Below, piece after piece: positions 1 through 7,843 of a DNA stretch of 13,859 nt. Position numbers and translations under genes: made by a program. The first letter of the stretch is position 1. Every line of letters starts with the position of its first letter. This stretch comes from Bacteroidota bacterium (GTDB lineage Bacteria; Bacteroidota; Bacteroidia; Chitinophagales; Chitinophagaceae), in NCBI GenBank assembly GCA_023391015.1, contig JAEWBT010000060.1, positions 1-13,859 of the forward strand, in the 5' to 3' direction. The notes beneath the pieces are model-generated. The model saw only the letters and a program-made list of their open reading frames with translations, made no database searches and was not told where the DNA came from.

Positions 1-55
1 CTGCAAAACTGAAAGTAATGGCAGTGAAAGCAGCCATAGAAAGAAACCGTTTCAT
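1..55 (-). CDS. Exported protein, N-terminus only (cut by window start)
   Basis: An ATG on the minus strand at 55-53 opens a frame that runs off the window start and encodes MKRFLSMAAFTAITFSFA. Two basic residues followed by a run of hydrophobic and small residues ending in Ala is a typical Sec signal peptide start, so the product is probably periplasmic, outer-membrane or secreted. No lipobox cysteine is reached in the 18 visible codons. The upstream DNA is AT-rich with no clear Shine-Dalgarno, as is usual in Bacteroidota. Nothing about function can be said from this fragment. The call rests only on the signal-peptide shape and the open frame. Confidence 0.55.
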   Translation of the reverse strand, partial: MKRFLSMAAFTAITFSFA

Positions 56-330
56 AAGAATGCTTTTTAGGGTTTAAAGTGAAGAATCTTTTTCAAATAC
101 CGGGCCAAAAAGAACTTTCTGGACTCTGCATTTACGAGCTTTATGACCCAACCTATGTCCGGAAGGTTTAAAAAAGAGTGTACTTCCTGCCTTGTTAAAA
201 AGGAGGCTTGCAGTCTCAAAAGCGTTGATTCGGGCTGTAAGAATTAGTTTTTGTAAGTTTGAGAATCCCACCTGAAAAGAAGTAACCAAAGAAAATGTCC
301 TGAGGGTTTCTGTCAACCAAAATCTCGACT
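56..330. other. Intergenic region with no convincing gene
   Basis: This 275-base AT-rich stretch separates the leftward exported-protein gene from the rightward small membrane protein, so it should hold two divergent promoters. I could not place a confident -7/-33 pair. Two leftward frames cross it (316-74 and 422-216), but their translations have no signal peptide, no domain-like pattern and no composition matching the neighbouring genes. One CCGGAA core, a near-copy of the dispersed palindrome, lies near 157. Confidence 0.5.
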
Positions 331-579
331 ATGTTTAAATTAAGCAGCTCCGTATCCGTAAGCGTCGTTTTGGCGATTTTATTGCTGTTCCTGTTCTTCA
401 TCATGCAAAAACGGGTACACAATCTGGAGCATCAGGTGGCTATAGAATCTGCTAAAATCAATTTTATCCAATCGCACAGTGCCGAAATCGTTTTCGACAG
501 CAGCGTTGTAAACGGCGACACCGTTCTTTACTATAAAAAAGGCGCTTTCGTGGGGGCCTCTGTTACGACCACTGATTAA
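331..579 (+). CDS. Small single-pass membrane protein, function unknown
   Basis: This is an 82-residue frame starting at ATG 331. Residues 1-10 are polar and Ser-rich. Residues 11-25 form one strongly hydrophobic helix (VSVVLAILLLFLFFIM), followed directly by a basic QKR stop-transfer. Residues 28-46 look like a short amphipathic, possibly coiled-coil segment, and the remainder is a small polar domain with several beta-type residues (DTVLYYKKG). The positive residues after the helix favour an N-out, C-in anchor, but this is weak. I do not recognise a family. It has no close partner: the nearest downstream gene starts 230 bases away. It is supported by the well-formed membrane helix and by codon use resembling its neighbours, but a chance frame is not excluded. 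Confidence 0.5.
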   Translation: MFKLSSSVSVSVVLAILLLFLFFIMQKRVHNLEHQVAIESAKINFIQSHSAEIVFDSSVVNGDTVLYYKKGAFVGASVTTTD

Positions 580-809
580 AATAAAAGGTACAGGTACGCT
601 TTCCGGAACTGGGTAAAGTGCTCATGCAGTTATTTTAGCTTGAATCCCGGTTGCAGGGTCCCCTTGGCTTTTCCGGTTAAAAATCCGCCGTTCGGCGTAA
701 GCTGTGTTTACGTCGCGATTATCCCGCAGGCTGCGCCTGCATTGAATAAGTAAAAGCAAAAGGGGAAGCCCCATTCCACAAAGGCACATTTTTTGCCCTA
801 TTCCCGGCT
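580..809. other. Intergenic region before the uvrA-like gene
   Basis: There is no gene in these 230 bases. They contain one TTCCGGAA palindrome (601-608), a TTCCGGTT near-copy near 671, and the block of nested inverted repeats described separately at 686-740. The promoter of the UvrA-family gene should lie in the last 70 bases, but I could not identify a clear promoter motif. Confidence 0.6.
686..740. repeat. Block of small nested palindromes, possible REP-like or structured element
   Basis: Three inverted repeats sit within 55 bases. CGCCG (686-690) pairs with CGGCG (693-697) around a very tight centre. CGTAA (696-700) pairs with TTACG (708-712), extendable by a G-U and a G-C pair. GCAGGC (726-731) pairs with GCCTGC (735-740) around a 3-base loop. 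The first two overlap and so are alternatives. The spacing and GC-rich arms resemble repetitive extragenic palindromes. No T-tract follows, so it is not a normal intrinsic terminator. Only one copy is present here, so repetition in the genome is inference. Confidence 0.4.
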
Positions 810-3338
810 ATGCAGGAACAGCCCAAAAGAGATGCCTTTGTGCACGTGCGCGGTGCGCGGGAAAACAACCTTAAAAATGTCAGCCTTCAGATTCCGAGAG
901 ATGCTTTGGTGGTGTTCACCGGCGTGTCGGGTTCCGGAAAATCGTCGCTCGCGTTCGGCACGCTCTATGCCGAGGCGCAGCACCGCTACCTGGAATCGGT
1001 TTCGCCCTACGCCCGCCGTTTGTTTCACCAAATGCCCATTCCGGAAGTAGACGCTATTGATGGGCTGCCACCGGCCGTAGCCCTGCAACAACAGCGCGGC
1101 TCGGCAACCACCCGCTCGTCGGTCGGCTCGGTCACTACTTTGTCCAATCTGCTGCGGATGCTGTATTCGCGCGCCGGAAAATATCCCAAAGGGCAGGGCA
1201 TCCTTTACGCCGAAGCTTTTTCGCCCAACACCCCGGAAGGCGCGTGTCCGCAGTGCCACGGTCTGGGTCGCATCTATGAAGTCACCGAGGAAAGCATGGT
1301 TCCGGACCCGAACCTCACGATTCGGGAACGGGCTGTTGCCGCTTGGCCCACTGCCTGGCAGGGGCAGAACCTGCGCGACATCCTCACCACTTTGGGCTAC
1401 GACGTGGACGTTCCCTGGAAAAAGCTTTCCAAAAAAGACCGTGACTGGATTTTGTTTACCGAAGAGCAGCCACAGGTGCCGGTTTATGCCAATCAAAGTC
1501 TGGAGTATGTTCAAAAAGCACTCGCCCAAAAGCGCGAACCGAGCTACATGGGCACGTTTACCGGCGCAAAGAAATACGTGCTCCACACCTTCGCCAACAC
1601 GCAAAGCGCCTTGATGAAAAAACGCGTGTCGCAGTTTATGATTCCAAGCGAGTGCCCCACCTGCAAGGGCAAACGCCTGCGCCGTGAATCGCTTTCGGTT
1701 ACGTTTGCCGGCTACGACATCACCGAAATGTCGCGATTGCCACTTCAGAAACTCAGCACGCTTTTCGCGCCTTACGCCGACGGCACCGCGCCGGAACTGG
1801 CGAAGCTGGGCAAAAATCATGAAGAAAAAGTGTTGGTGGCCCAGCGCATTGCCGAAGACCTGGTGGCGCGGATTGCGGTATTGCTGCAACTCGGCCTGGG
1901 GTATTTGTCTTTAGAAAGAAGCACGCCTACTTTGTCGCCGGGGGAACACCAACGCCTCCGGCTCGCCACGCAGGTGCGCAGCAACCTTTTTGGCGTGGTA
2001 TACGTCCTGGACGAGCCGTCTGCCGGCCTGCACCCCGCCGATACGGAAGCACTCCTGAAAGCGTTGGACGGGTTGAAAGCCGCCGGCAATTCGCTTTTTG
2101 TGGTCGAGCACGAGTTGGACGTGGTTCGTCACGCCGACTGGATTGTGGATGTTGGTCCCGGTGCGGGCGAAGGCGGCGGCGAAGTGCTGTACAGCGGCCC
2201 GCCGGAAGGTCTGGAGAAAATAGAAGCGTCTAAAACGCGGGAATACCTGTTCCCCGGCGGCCCGTTGACGCTCCACACACCCCGCGACCCGGCCGGTTGG
2301 CTGCGACTAAGCGGCGTGACCCGGAACAACCTGCACAATTTGGACGTGGCCTTTCCGCTGGGCGTGCTCACGAGTGTGACCGGCGTTTCCGGTTCCGGAA
2401 AAAGCAGTCTGGTGAGTCAGGCGCTGGTGGAGTTGATGCTGGCCCATCTGGGCAACGTTCCGGAATTAATTCCGGAAACCGAAGACGCTTTGCAGGATGA
2501 CGCCACAGTCACGCTAAGCGGCGAAATCACCGAAGGCGCTTCCCAAATAAAACGGCTGGTGCAGGTAGACCAAAAACCGATTGGCCGCACACCGCGCTCC
2601 AACCTGGCGACTTACACCGGCTTGTTTGACGGCGTAAGAAAGCTGTTTGCGGGCACCAAAATGGCCAAAGCGCGCCACTACGACGCAGGCCGGTTTTCTT
2701 TCAACGTCGGTAAAGGCCGTTGCCCCAACTGCGAGGGCGAAGGCTTTGTAATGGTGGAATTGCTGTTTCTGCCGAGCGTGTACGCGCCCTGTCCGGTGTG
2801 TGGCGGCACGCGCTACAACGCCAAAACGCTGGAAGTAACTTATGAAGGCAAAAACATTGCGGAAGTCTTGGCAATGACGGTGTCGGAAGCCGCCTTGTTC
2901 TTTGCGGAAGAAGCCGGCGTGAGCCGGTCCTTGCAGGTCTTGGAAGATGTGGGGCTGGGCTACCTGCGCCTAGGCCAACCGGCAACCGAACTTTCCGGCG
3001 GCGAAGCGCAACGCATCAAACTGGCGACCGAACTGCAGCGACTGAGCCGGGGTAACACCTTGTTTATTTTAGACGAACCCACCACCGGCCTGCACCCTTC
3101 GGACGTGGAAAAGCTGATTGCGCAATTGGAAAAACTGGTGGACGCGGGCAATACGGTCATCACGGTAGAACACGATATGCAGGTGGTAGCGAGCAGCGAC
3201 TGGGTGATTGACATGGGCCCCGGCGCGGGCGATGAAGGCGGAACGATTGTAGCTGCGGGCAGGCCTGCTGAAGTAGCGAAGAACAAGAAAAGCAAAACCG
3301 CGCCGTATCTCCAACGCATTTTGAGCGCAGCGGAGTAA
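810..3338 (+). CDS. uvrA: UvrA-family ABC ATPase lacking the UvrB-binding domain (UvrA2-like)
   Basis: This is an 842-residue tandem ABC ATPase of the excinuclease subunit A family; canonical UvrA is about 940 residues. Half 1 has Walker A GVSGSGKSS at 38-46, a signature changed to LSPGEHQR at 375-382, and Walker B with LDEP at 400-403. Half 2 has Walker A at 525-533, a canonical LSGGEAQR at 728-735, and Walker B with LDEP at 754-757. The C-terminal zinc module is intact (Cys 638, 641, 661, 664). After the conserved block ending near residue 122 the protein jumps almost directly to GACPQC (Cys 146, 149). The UvrB-binding domain and the first cysteine pair of the N-terminal zinc module are therefore absent. 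This matches the short class II UvrA (UvrA2, DrrC-like), linked in known cases to damage tolerance or drug resistance rather than standard UvrB loading. The family call is secure; the exact role is inferred. Confidence 0.9.
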   Translation: MQEQPKRDAFVHVRGARENNLKNVSLQIPRDALVVFTGVSGSGKSSLAFGTLYAEAQHRYLESVSPYARRLFHQMPIPEVDAIDGLPPAVALQQQRGSATTRSSVGSVTTLSNLLRMLYSRAGKYPKGQGILYAEAFSPNTPEGACPQCHGLGRIYEVTEESMVPDPNLTIRERAVAAWPTAWQGQNLRDILTTLGYDVDVPWKKLSKKDRDWILFTEEQPQVPVYANQSLEYVQKALAQKREPSYMGTFTGAKKYVLHTFANTQSALMKKRVSQFMIPSECPTCKGKRLRRESLSVTFAGYDITEMSRLPLQKLSTLFAPYADGTAPELAKLGKNHEEKVLVAQRIAEDLVARIAVLLQLGLGYLSLERSTPTLSPGEHQRLRLATQVRSNLFGVVYVLDEPSAGLHPADTEALLKALDGLKAAGNSLFVVEHELDVVRHADWIVDVGPGAGEGGGEVLYSGPPEGLEKIEASKTREYLFPGGPLTLHTPRDPAGWLRLSGVTRNNLHNLDVAFPLGVLTSVTGVSGSGKSSLVSQALVELMLAHLGNVPELIPETEDALQDDATVTLSGEITEGASQIKRLVQVDQKPIGRTPRSNLATYTGLFDGVRKLFAGTKMAKARHYDAGRFSFNVGKGRCPNCEGEGFVMVELLFLPSVYAPCPVCGGTRYNAKTLEVTYEGKNIAEVLAMTVSEAALFFAEEAGVSRSLQVLEDVGLGYLRLGQPATELSGGEAQRIKLATELQRLSRGNTLFILDEPTTGLHPSDVEKLIAQLEKLVDAGNTVITVEHDMQVVASSDWVIDMGPGAGDEGGTIVAAGRPAEVAKNKKSKTAPYLQRILSAAE

Positions 3339-3364
3339 AGAAATCTCAGCATCAGGAAAATAGA

Positions 3365-3405
3365 AAAAAGCCCGTTGGATTTTCCGGAAATCCAACGGGC
3401 TTTTT
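3365..3405. terminator. Strong bidirectional intrinsic terminator between convergent genes
   Basis: GCCCGTTGGATTT (3370-3382) pairs perfectly with 3388-3400, making a 13-bp stem with a 5-base loop. A flanking run of five A (3365-3369) and five T (3401-3405) extends it to 18 bp and gives a U-tract in either direction. It lies 26 bases after the UvrA-family stop codon and 19 bases beyond the stop codon of the leftward lipoprotein gene, so it can serve both. The apex is formed by TTTCCGGAAA, one copy of the dispersed palindrome. Confidence 0.92.
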
Positions 3406-3424
3406 CAGTCAAAAGGTTCTTTTC

Positions 3425-4858
3425 TTACCACTTCGTCCAGCCGGTGTGCCAGGTGTCGCCGGCTTTCAGTGCGCCACGGTAGCTCACGGTCTCCATACCA
3501 TTCAGCTTGGATGCCGCAAACGCCGCGCCGGTCAGGGCCGGGGAGCCCGCCATCGGTGCCGGGTTAAAACCGGCGTTCATTACCAAGCTCACCAGCATCG
3601 CGTCGGACAGGTTGGCTAGTGCGGTGTTGGCCTGTGCGGTGGTCAGGAAGAAAAGGGCCGGGTCTATAGCTGTGGAGGCGTTGCTGGCACCGCCCGCCGT
3701 GTCGGCAAATTTTCCGGCAGCTACCACCAGGTTGTTCTGGAACTGGGCGTTGCCGTTAATAAAGTGTTCGGCGGTTGCTTTGCCATCCACGCGCAGGCCG
3801 GTATTCCAACCCACAAACACCGAGTTGAAAACAGACTGGCTGCTGTTTTTCCGGATGTGCGCGCCACGACCAAAACCGGCAGGCGGGTTAGCGCTGTTGG
3901 CTTTCGGTCCAATCAGGGTCATGTTGGAAAACACCGCAGCGGTGGTAGGCGTAGCCGTACTGCCGTTGGCATCATTGTCCGATTCAAAGGCGTTGGATGT
4001 TCCGCCGGTGGCCACGTCGTAGATCGCCGGGTCGCGGAAGGCAATGCCATACTGCACTTTTCCGGAAAAACCGTTGTCAGTGTCAAAATCATCGTCCGTT
4101 CCGGCATAGGCAACCAGGTGCTTACAGTTCACCGTTCCGCCAAACCACTCGTAGGAGTCGTCGCCGGATTTATACACCTGGATGTAATCAATCGTGGTTC
4201 CGGAACCCACCGAGCCAAAGGTCAGCCCGTTGATTTCGTTGTTCACCTGGTAGGCAATGCCGGGGTATTCAATCCGCACATACTTCATGATACCGGAATT
4301 GTCCGCCACGTCGGTTCCGCCATGCAGGCCATAACCAGCGCTGTTGTTCACGCCGCCTTCAATCTCCTGAAGTCCGGTGGTGCCACTGTAGGAGCCGTTG
4401 TTGGTAGAATTCCCCATCAGGATAATCCCACCCCAATCGCCATAGTTGGGCGACGCTTCCGCAGAGGTGAAAACAATGGGCGAAGCAGCCGTTCCCTGCG
4501 CGTCAATCTTGCCGTTGCGGGTGATAATGAGAGAGCCTTTGGACGCTTTGTCGCCTTTGATCACCACGCCGGGTTCAATCTTCAGCGTGGCACCGCCGGC
4601 CACATACACAAAGCCTTTCAGCAGGTAGGTTTTTCCGGTTTTCAAAACGGTGTTGGTTTTGATGGTTCCGGAAAGTTCGCCGTTGGCCGGCTCGGCATAA
4701 GCGGTGTTGTTGGCCGTGCGGGCACTGCTCAGCGCGGTGTAGTTAAACGCGTCGGTGGTATCCACCACAACCGGCGTATTGTCGGTGTCTTTTTTACAGG
4801 AAGTCAGCGTGGCCGAATACGCGGCAAGGGCCAGAGAAGCGAGGAAAATCTTTTTCAT
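3425..4858 (-). CDS. Beta-helix-like surface lipoprotein paired with a TonB receptor
   Basis: The protein has 477 residues from ATG 4858. Residues 1-20 are a lipoprotein signal peptide ending in the lipobox LTSC (Cys21). The following KKDTD resembles the Lys-plus-acidic export signal that sends Bacteroidota lipoproteins to the cell surface. From about residue 60 the chain shows short repeated beta turns: 'gKTYLLKGFVYV', 'GATLKIEPGVVIKG', 'GKIDAQGTAASPIVFTS'. This is the pattern of a right-handed parallel beta-helix. The middle carries acidic loops (GDDSYEWFGG, GTDDDFDTDNG) conserved, as I recall, in a family of uncharacterised Bacteroidota proteins sometimes misnamed 'multidrug transporter'. 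No catalytic residues are evident and no C-terminal T9SS sorting domain is visible. A longer frame starting at 4894 is rejected because it places the signal peptide internally. It lies 74 bases behind the receptor gene and probably works with it as a surface binding or scavenging partner; the ligand is unknown. Confidence 0.85.
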   Translation of the reverse strand: MKKIFLASLALAAYSATLTSCKKDTDNTPVVVDTTDAFNYTALSSARTANNTAYAEPANGELSGTIKTNTVLKTGKTYLLKGFVYVAGGATLKIEPGVVIKGDKASKGSLIITRNGKIDAQGTAASPIVFTSAEASPNYGDWGGIILMGNSTNNGSYSGTTGLQEIEGGVNNSAGYGLHGGTDVADNSGIMKYVRIEYPGIAYQVNNEINGLTFGSVGSGTTIDYIQVYKSGDDSYEWFGGTVNCKHLVAYAGTDDDFDTDNGFSGKVQYGIAFRDPAIYDVATGGTSNAFESDNDANGSTATPTTAAVFSNMTLIGPKANSANPPAGFGRGAHIRKNSSQSVFNSVFVGWNTGLRVDGKATAEHFINGNAQFQNNLVVAAGKFADTAGGASNASTAIDPALFFLTTAQANTALANLSDAMLVSLVMNAGFNPAPMAGSPALTGAAFAASKLNGMETVSYRGALKAGDTWHTGWTKW

Positions 4859-4892
4859 GAGAAACGCAATCGTTTGTTGTGAAATGCGGTGC

Positions 4893-4923
4893 AAAAAAAA
4901 AGAGGGGCTGTTACCCCTCTTTT
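4893..4923 (-). terminator. Intrinsic terminator or attenuator between receptor and lipoprotein genes
   Basis: AAAAGAGGGG (4898-4907) pairs with CCCCTCTTTT (4914-4923) around the 6-base loop CTGTTA. Read leftward, the hairpin is followed directly by a T-run (complement of the A-run from 4893), the classic intrinsic terminator layout. It starts 10 bases past the receptor stop codon and ends 35 bases before the lipoprotein ATG. It would therefore reduce, or condition, transcription of the lipoprotein from the receptor promoter. Read rightward there is no T-tract beyond the stem, so it is polar. Confidence 0.85.
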
Positions 4924-4932
4924 AAGCCTGAA

Positions 4933-7761
4933 TTATGGAATTGTTACCGAGCCAACCGGCTTGCGGCGCTCGCTTGGCAGCTTGTAGGTAAAGCCCAGAC
5001 TTACGTTGGCACCGTAGCGACTTTGGATGCGCAACACATCCGAAGCGTCGTATTTCCCGTTGTCGTTGGCGTCTTCGTAGAAGCGGGCGTACTGCGAGAG
5101 CAGGTCGGAAACCGAAAGTTTCACCTCGGCATTCCGGCCCAGGCGCTGCGTGATTTGGGCGTCCAGCAAGGTGCGCGGCGCTTCCCAGATGTTCAGCTGG
5201 TCCAGTCCGTTGCCCACGATGAAAATGCGGCGGCCAATCCGGTTCACCAGCACCGAGAGGTTGGTTCCGGTTTTCCGGTAATCCGCTGAAACGCCCGCGT
5301 TAATCACGTAGTTGCTTTGGCCTTGCATGGGGCGTGCTTTCAGGGCCGAACCTTTCGCAAACTGCACTTCGTTTTGGATATACGCCACGTTGGAAAACAA
5401 AAACGTGTTGGCCAGCAAGCCGTCTTCGGAGGCGTCGCCGTTCAGGAAGCCAAGTGATTTCCGGAATTCCACCTCCGCACCATAGCTGTAGGCGCTGGGC
5501 GTGTTGCCGTATTCCAGCGATTGCGAACCCGCACCGGTGGAGTTGTAAAACCGCTCAATCGGGTTTTGGAAATGCTTGTAGAAAACGCCCGCCGTCACAA
5601 ATTCGCCCGACGATGGATACCACTCGTAACGCAGGTCGGCGTTGGTCACCTTGGTGCGCTGGATGTTAGGATTGCCGCGCTCCACGGCGAAAAGGTCAAA
5701 GTTGTAAAACGAAAACTCCGCCAGTTCCCGGAATTCCGGACGAATCACAGTCTGCGAGCCGGAAAGGCGCAGGGCGGTTTTTTCGGTTAGCGAGTACTTC
5801 AGGTTGGCCGAAGGCAAAAAGTCGGTTGTGGTGGTGGTTTTTTCCAGTTCTTTCCCCAGCGAGTTGGTGCTGTTGATGCTCTGCTGATAATTTTCTACCC
5901 GAAGGCCCCACACGGCCTGCAAATTCCGGAAAATCGGGTTTTCCAGCTGAATATAGCCTGCGTTTTGAAGGCTGGCGGCCGCGTATTTGTCCTGTGGATT
6001 GGTGATTTCGCTTAAATACAGCCGGTTGGCGGCGATGTTTTCTTCGCTAAAAATCCGGTCGATATCCTGTTGCAGAATGGCGTGGATTTCCGGGTTGGTA
6101 CGGTCGCTCACGTAGCCAATGGCGCGGGGCGAAAAGTCACGGGTCTTGCGCTGCACCAGGTAGCCGCCTTTCAGCGTATGGGTTGCGCCACCGATTTGAA
6201 AAGTTTTGGAAAGGTCCAGCGAGCCGCCAAAAACATGGTCGGCCAGCTTGGAATAAAACCGCCCCGATGACGTCAGGGAAGCCGAGCCTTGCGGAATGCT
6301 CGCCTCAAACGGGTCGCCGCTGCCGCTGATGCGCTGGTAGTTCACGCGGCGCAGGTCGGGCGTGTTCTGAAAAACATTGGTGTAGCTGCCGTTCCAGCGG
6401 ATTTTCACGCCACTGTTTTCCAGCGTGTGCTCGCCGCCCAGCTGCGAAGAAAAAAAGCGGTTGCTTACAAACGCCAGCTCGTAGGCGCGGATGTCGTAAG
6501 GTCCGTTCTGATCGGTGCCTTCGCGCTGCGTTACCTGGTTGTTGCTGTTCACGCTCACGAGGTTTTTCCAGCTAATCTTGTTGTTGCCCTTGGCATAGGC
6601 GAGGTTGGCCAGCGCGCCCCACAATACATTTTGCGTACTGCGCTTATCCTGATACGCATAGTTCTGCGAGCCGTCGTCGTTGTAGTCAAAACGCTCCGAT
6701 TCTGTAATCCGCGCGGTTTTGTTGTAGTTCAGCGAGCCGGTAAAGCCCAGTTTGCCGCCCCAGAGCCGCCGGCTGAGGCCGCCGGTGAGTTGTCCGCCCA
6801 CGTTGAGCGGCGCGGTGTTTTCGGCAATCGCAAAGTTGTTTTTAAACATCCGCGAATACACAATGCGGTCGGGCAACCCTTTGCCTTCGTAATCGTTTTT
6901 GGAACCCGGAAAATCCGGGGCCATGCGGCGCGCGCCGTCGTCCAGTCCCAGCCAGTCGGTGCTGCCGAGGTTGTTTTTAGCAAAGGTTTTTCCAATCGTC
7001 TGCGTGTTGCCGCCCGTACCGATTTGTGCCGTCAAAAAATCTTCGGTTGGGATGTCGCGGGTGTTTACCTGCACCAGTCCGCCCGCAAATTCGCCGGGCA
7101 GTTCCGGAACCGCCGCTTTGTTGATAACGATGTTGTCAATAATCGCCGCCGGAAACAGGTCAAACGAAAACGTTTTGCGGTCGGGTTCGGTAGAGGTCAG
7201 CAGTGCGCCGTTGAGCATCGCCGCGTTGTAGCGGTCGGCCAGCCCGCGCACCACCAGATATTTTCCATCCTGCAACGAAGCACCGGAAACGCGCTTCAGC
7301 ACCTCGCCGGTGTTGCGGTCGGGCGAGCGGCGGATGGCCTCCGCACTCACCACCTGCGCTACGGTGGCCGCGTTTTTCTGCACCAGAATCATCGCGTTGA
7401 TGGCTTCTTTTTTCAGCGTTCCGCGTACCACCACCTCACCAATCTCGCGGCGTTGCTGGGTTTCGGTCAGGGTATGGTTCAGGGTAAGCGTCTGCTCGTC
7501 GGCCACCTCAACCGCCGTCAGGCTCTTGGTATCATAGCCCAGGTAGCGGATTTCCAGCGTGTATTTTCCGGAAGGCAGCGAAAGCGAGAAGTGGCCGTCC
7601 ACATCCGTAGATGTGCCCGCCGTGCCACCTTTTACGGCCACTACCACGCCGGTGAGCGGCTCGGCGGTTTTGGCGTCGGTGATGGTGCCGGTGATGCGAC
7701 CGTCGGCAAAAGCAAGGGTAGAAAGGCCCATGCAGGCGGTCAGGAGTAAAGGGTATTTCAT
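4933..7761 (-). CDS. TonB-dependent outer-membrane receptor with carboxypeptidase-regulatory-like domain
   Basis: The protein has 942 residues. Residues 1-19 are a signal peptide (cleavage likely after AFA). Residues 22-100 form a carboxypeptidase-regulatory-like beta-sandwich (GTITDAKTAEPLTGVVVAVK, then DVDGHFSLSLPSGKYTLEI). The plug spans about 110-240, with motifs VSAEAIRRSPDRNTGEVLKR, YLVVRGLADRYN (169-179) and LPGEFAGGLVQVNTRDIP (221-238). The rest is a 22-stranded-type barrel with many aromatic, Asn- and Tyr-rich strands. It imports a ligand through the outer membrane using TonB energy. No SusD-like gene is adjacent, so it is not a standard polysaccharide (SusC/SusD) system. Instead it is followed by a beta-helix lipoprotein, a pairing I recall from other Bacteroidota, in some cases linked to phosphate limitation. 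The ending is odd: the last barrel-like strand (GFTYKL) is followed by 14 extra polar residues rather than ending on an aromatic residue. Substrate unknown. Confidence 0.92.
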   Translation of the reverse strand: MKYPLLLTACMGLSTLAFADGRITGTITDAKTAEPLTGVVVAVKGGTAGTSTDVDGHFSLSLPSGKYTLEIRYLGYDTKSLTAVEVADEQTLTLNHTLTETQQRREIGEVVVRGTLKKEAINAMILVQKNAATVAQVVSAEAIRRSPDRNTGEVLKRVSGASLQDGKYLVVRGLADRYNAAMLNGALLTSTEPDRKTFSFDLFPAAIIDNIVINKAAVPELPGEFAGGLVQVNTRDIPTEDFLTAQIGTGGNTQTIGKTFAKNNLGSTDWLGLDDGARRMAPDFPGSKNDYEGKGLPDRIVYSRMFKNNFAIAENTAPLNVGGQLTGGLSRRLWGGKLGFTGSLNYNKTARITESERFDYNDDGSQNYAYQDKRSTQNVLWGALANLAYAKGNNKISWKNLVSVNSNNQVTQREGTDQNGPYDIRAYELAFVSNRFFSSQLGGEHTLENSGVKIRWNGSYTNVFQNTPDLRRVNYQRISGSGDPFEASIPQGSASLTSSGRFYSKLADHVFGGSLDLSKTFQIGGATHTLKGGYLVQRKTRDFSPRAIGYVSDRTNPEIHAILQQDIDRIFSEENIAANRLYLSEITNPQDKYAAASLQNAGYIQLENPIFRNLQAVWGLRVENYQQSINSTNSLGKELEKTTTTTDFLPSANLKYSLTEKTALRLSGSQTVIRPEFRELAEFSFYNFDLFAVERGNPNIQRTKVTNADLRYEWYPSSGEFVTAGVFYKHFQNPIERFYNSTGAGSQSLEYGNTPSAYSYGAEVEFRKSLGFLNGDASEDGLLANTFLFSNVAYIQNEVQFAKGSALKARPMQGQSNYVINAGVSADYRKTGTNLSVLVNRIGRRIFIVGNGLDQLNIWEAPRTLLDAQITQRLGRNAEVKLSVSDLLSQYARFYEDANDNGKYDASDVLRIQSRYGANVSLGFTYKLPSERRKPVGSVTIP

Positions 7762-7843
7762 GCGAAAATAATTCGCTGCGAAAGTCCTTTTGCAGTGTTG
7801 CGGCTTTGTTATCCTTGGATTATCATTTTGTTACGGAATGATT

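Noticed and set aside
74..422. Two overlapping leftward short frames in the AT-rich left intergenic region
   Set aside because: No signal peptide, no motif, and the upper one overlaps the better-supported rightward small membrane protein.
798..1889. 363-residue leftward frame opposite the UvrA-family gene
   Set aside because: It covers the Walker A region of the true gene and shows no domain-like features.
3764..4882. 372-residue rightward open frame opposite the lipoprotein gene
   Set aside because: It is a shadow: composition is rich in Gly, Val, His and Arg without domain pattern, and the opposite strand encodes a lipoprotein with clear signal and beta-helix repeats.
4859..4894. Upstream ATG (4894) for the lipoprotein
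   Set aside because: It would add 12 residues before a complete lipoprotein signal peptide and start within the T-run of the intercistronic terminator.
6289..7749. 486-residue rightward open frame opposite the TonB receptor
   Set aside because: It has no recognisable motif and mirrors the receptor's plug-coding region, where every expected receptor motif is present on the minus strand.
4933..7761. Receptor as a SusC of a polysaccharide utilisation locus
   Set aside because: There is no SusD-like gene, glycoside hydrolase or sugar regulator next to it, and the plug and partner protein differ from SusCD pairs.
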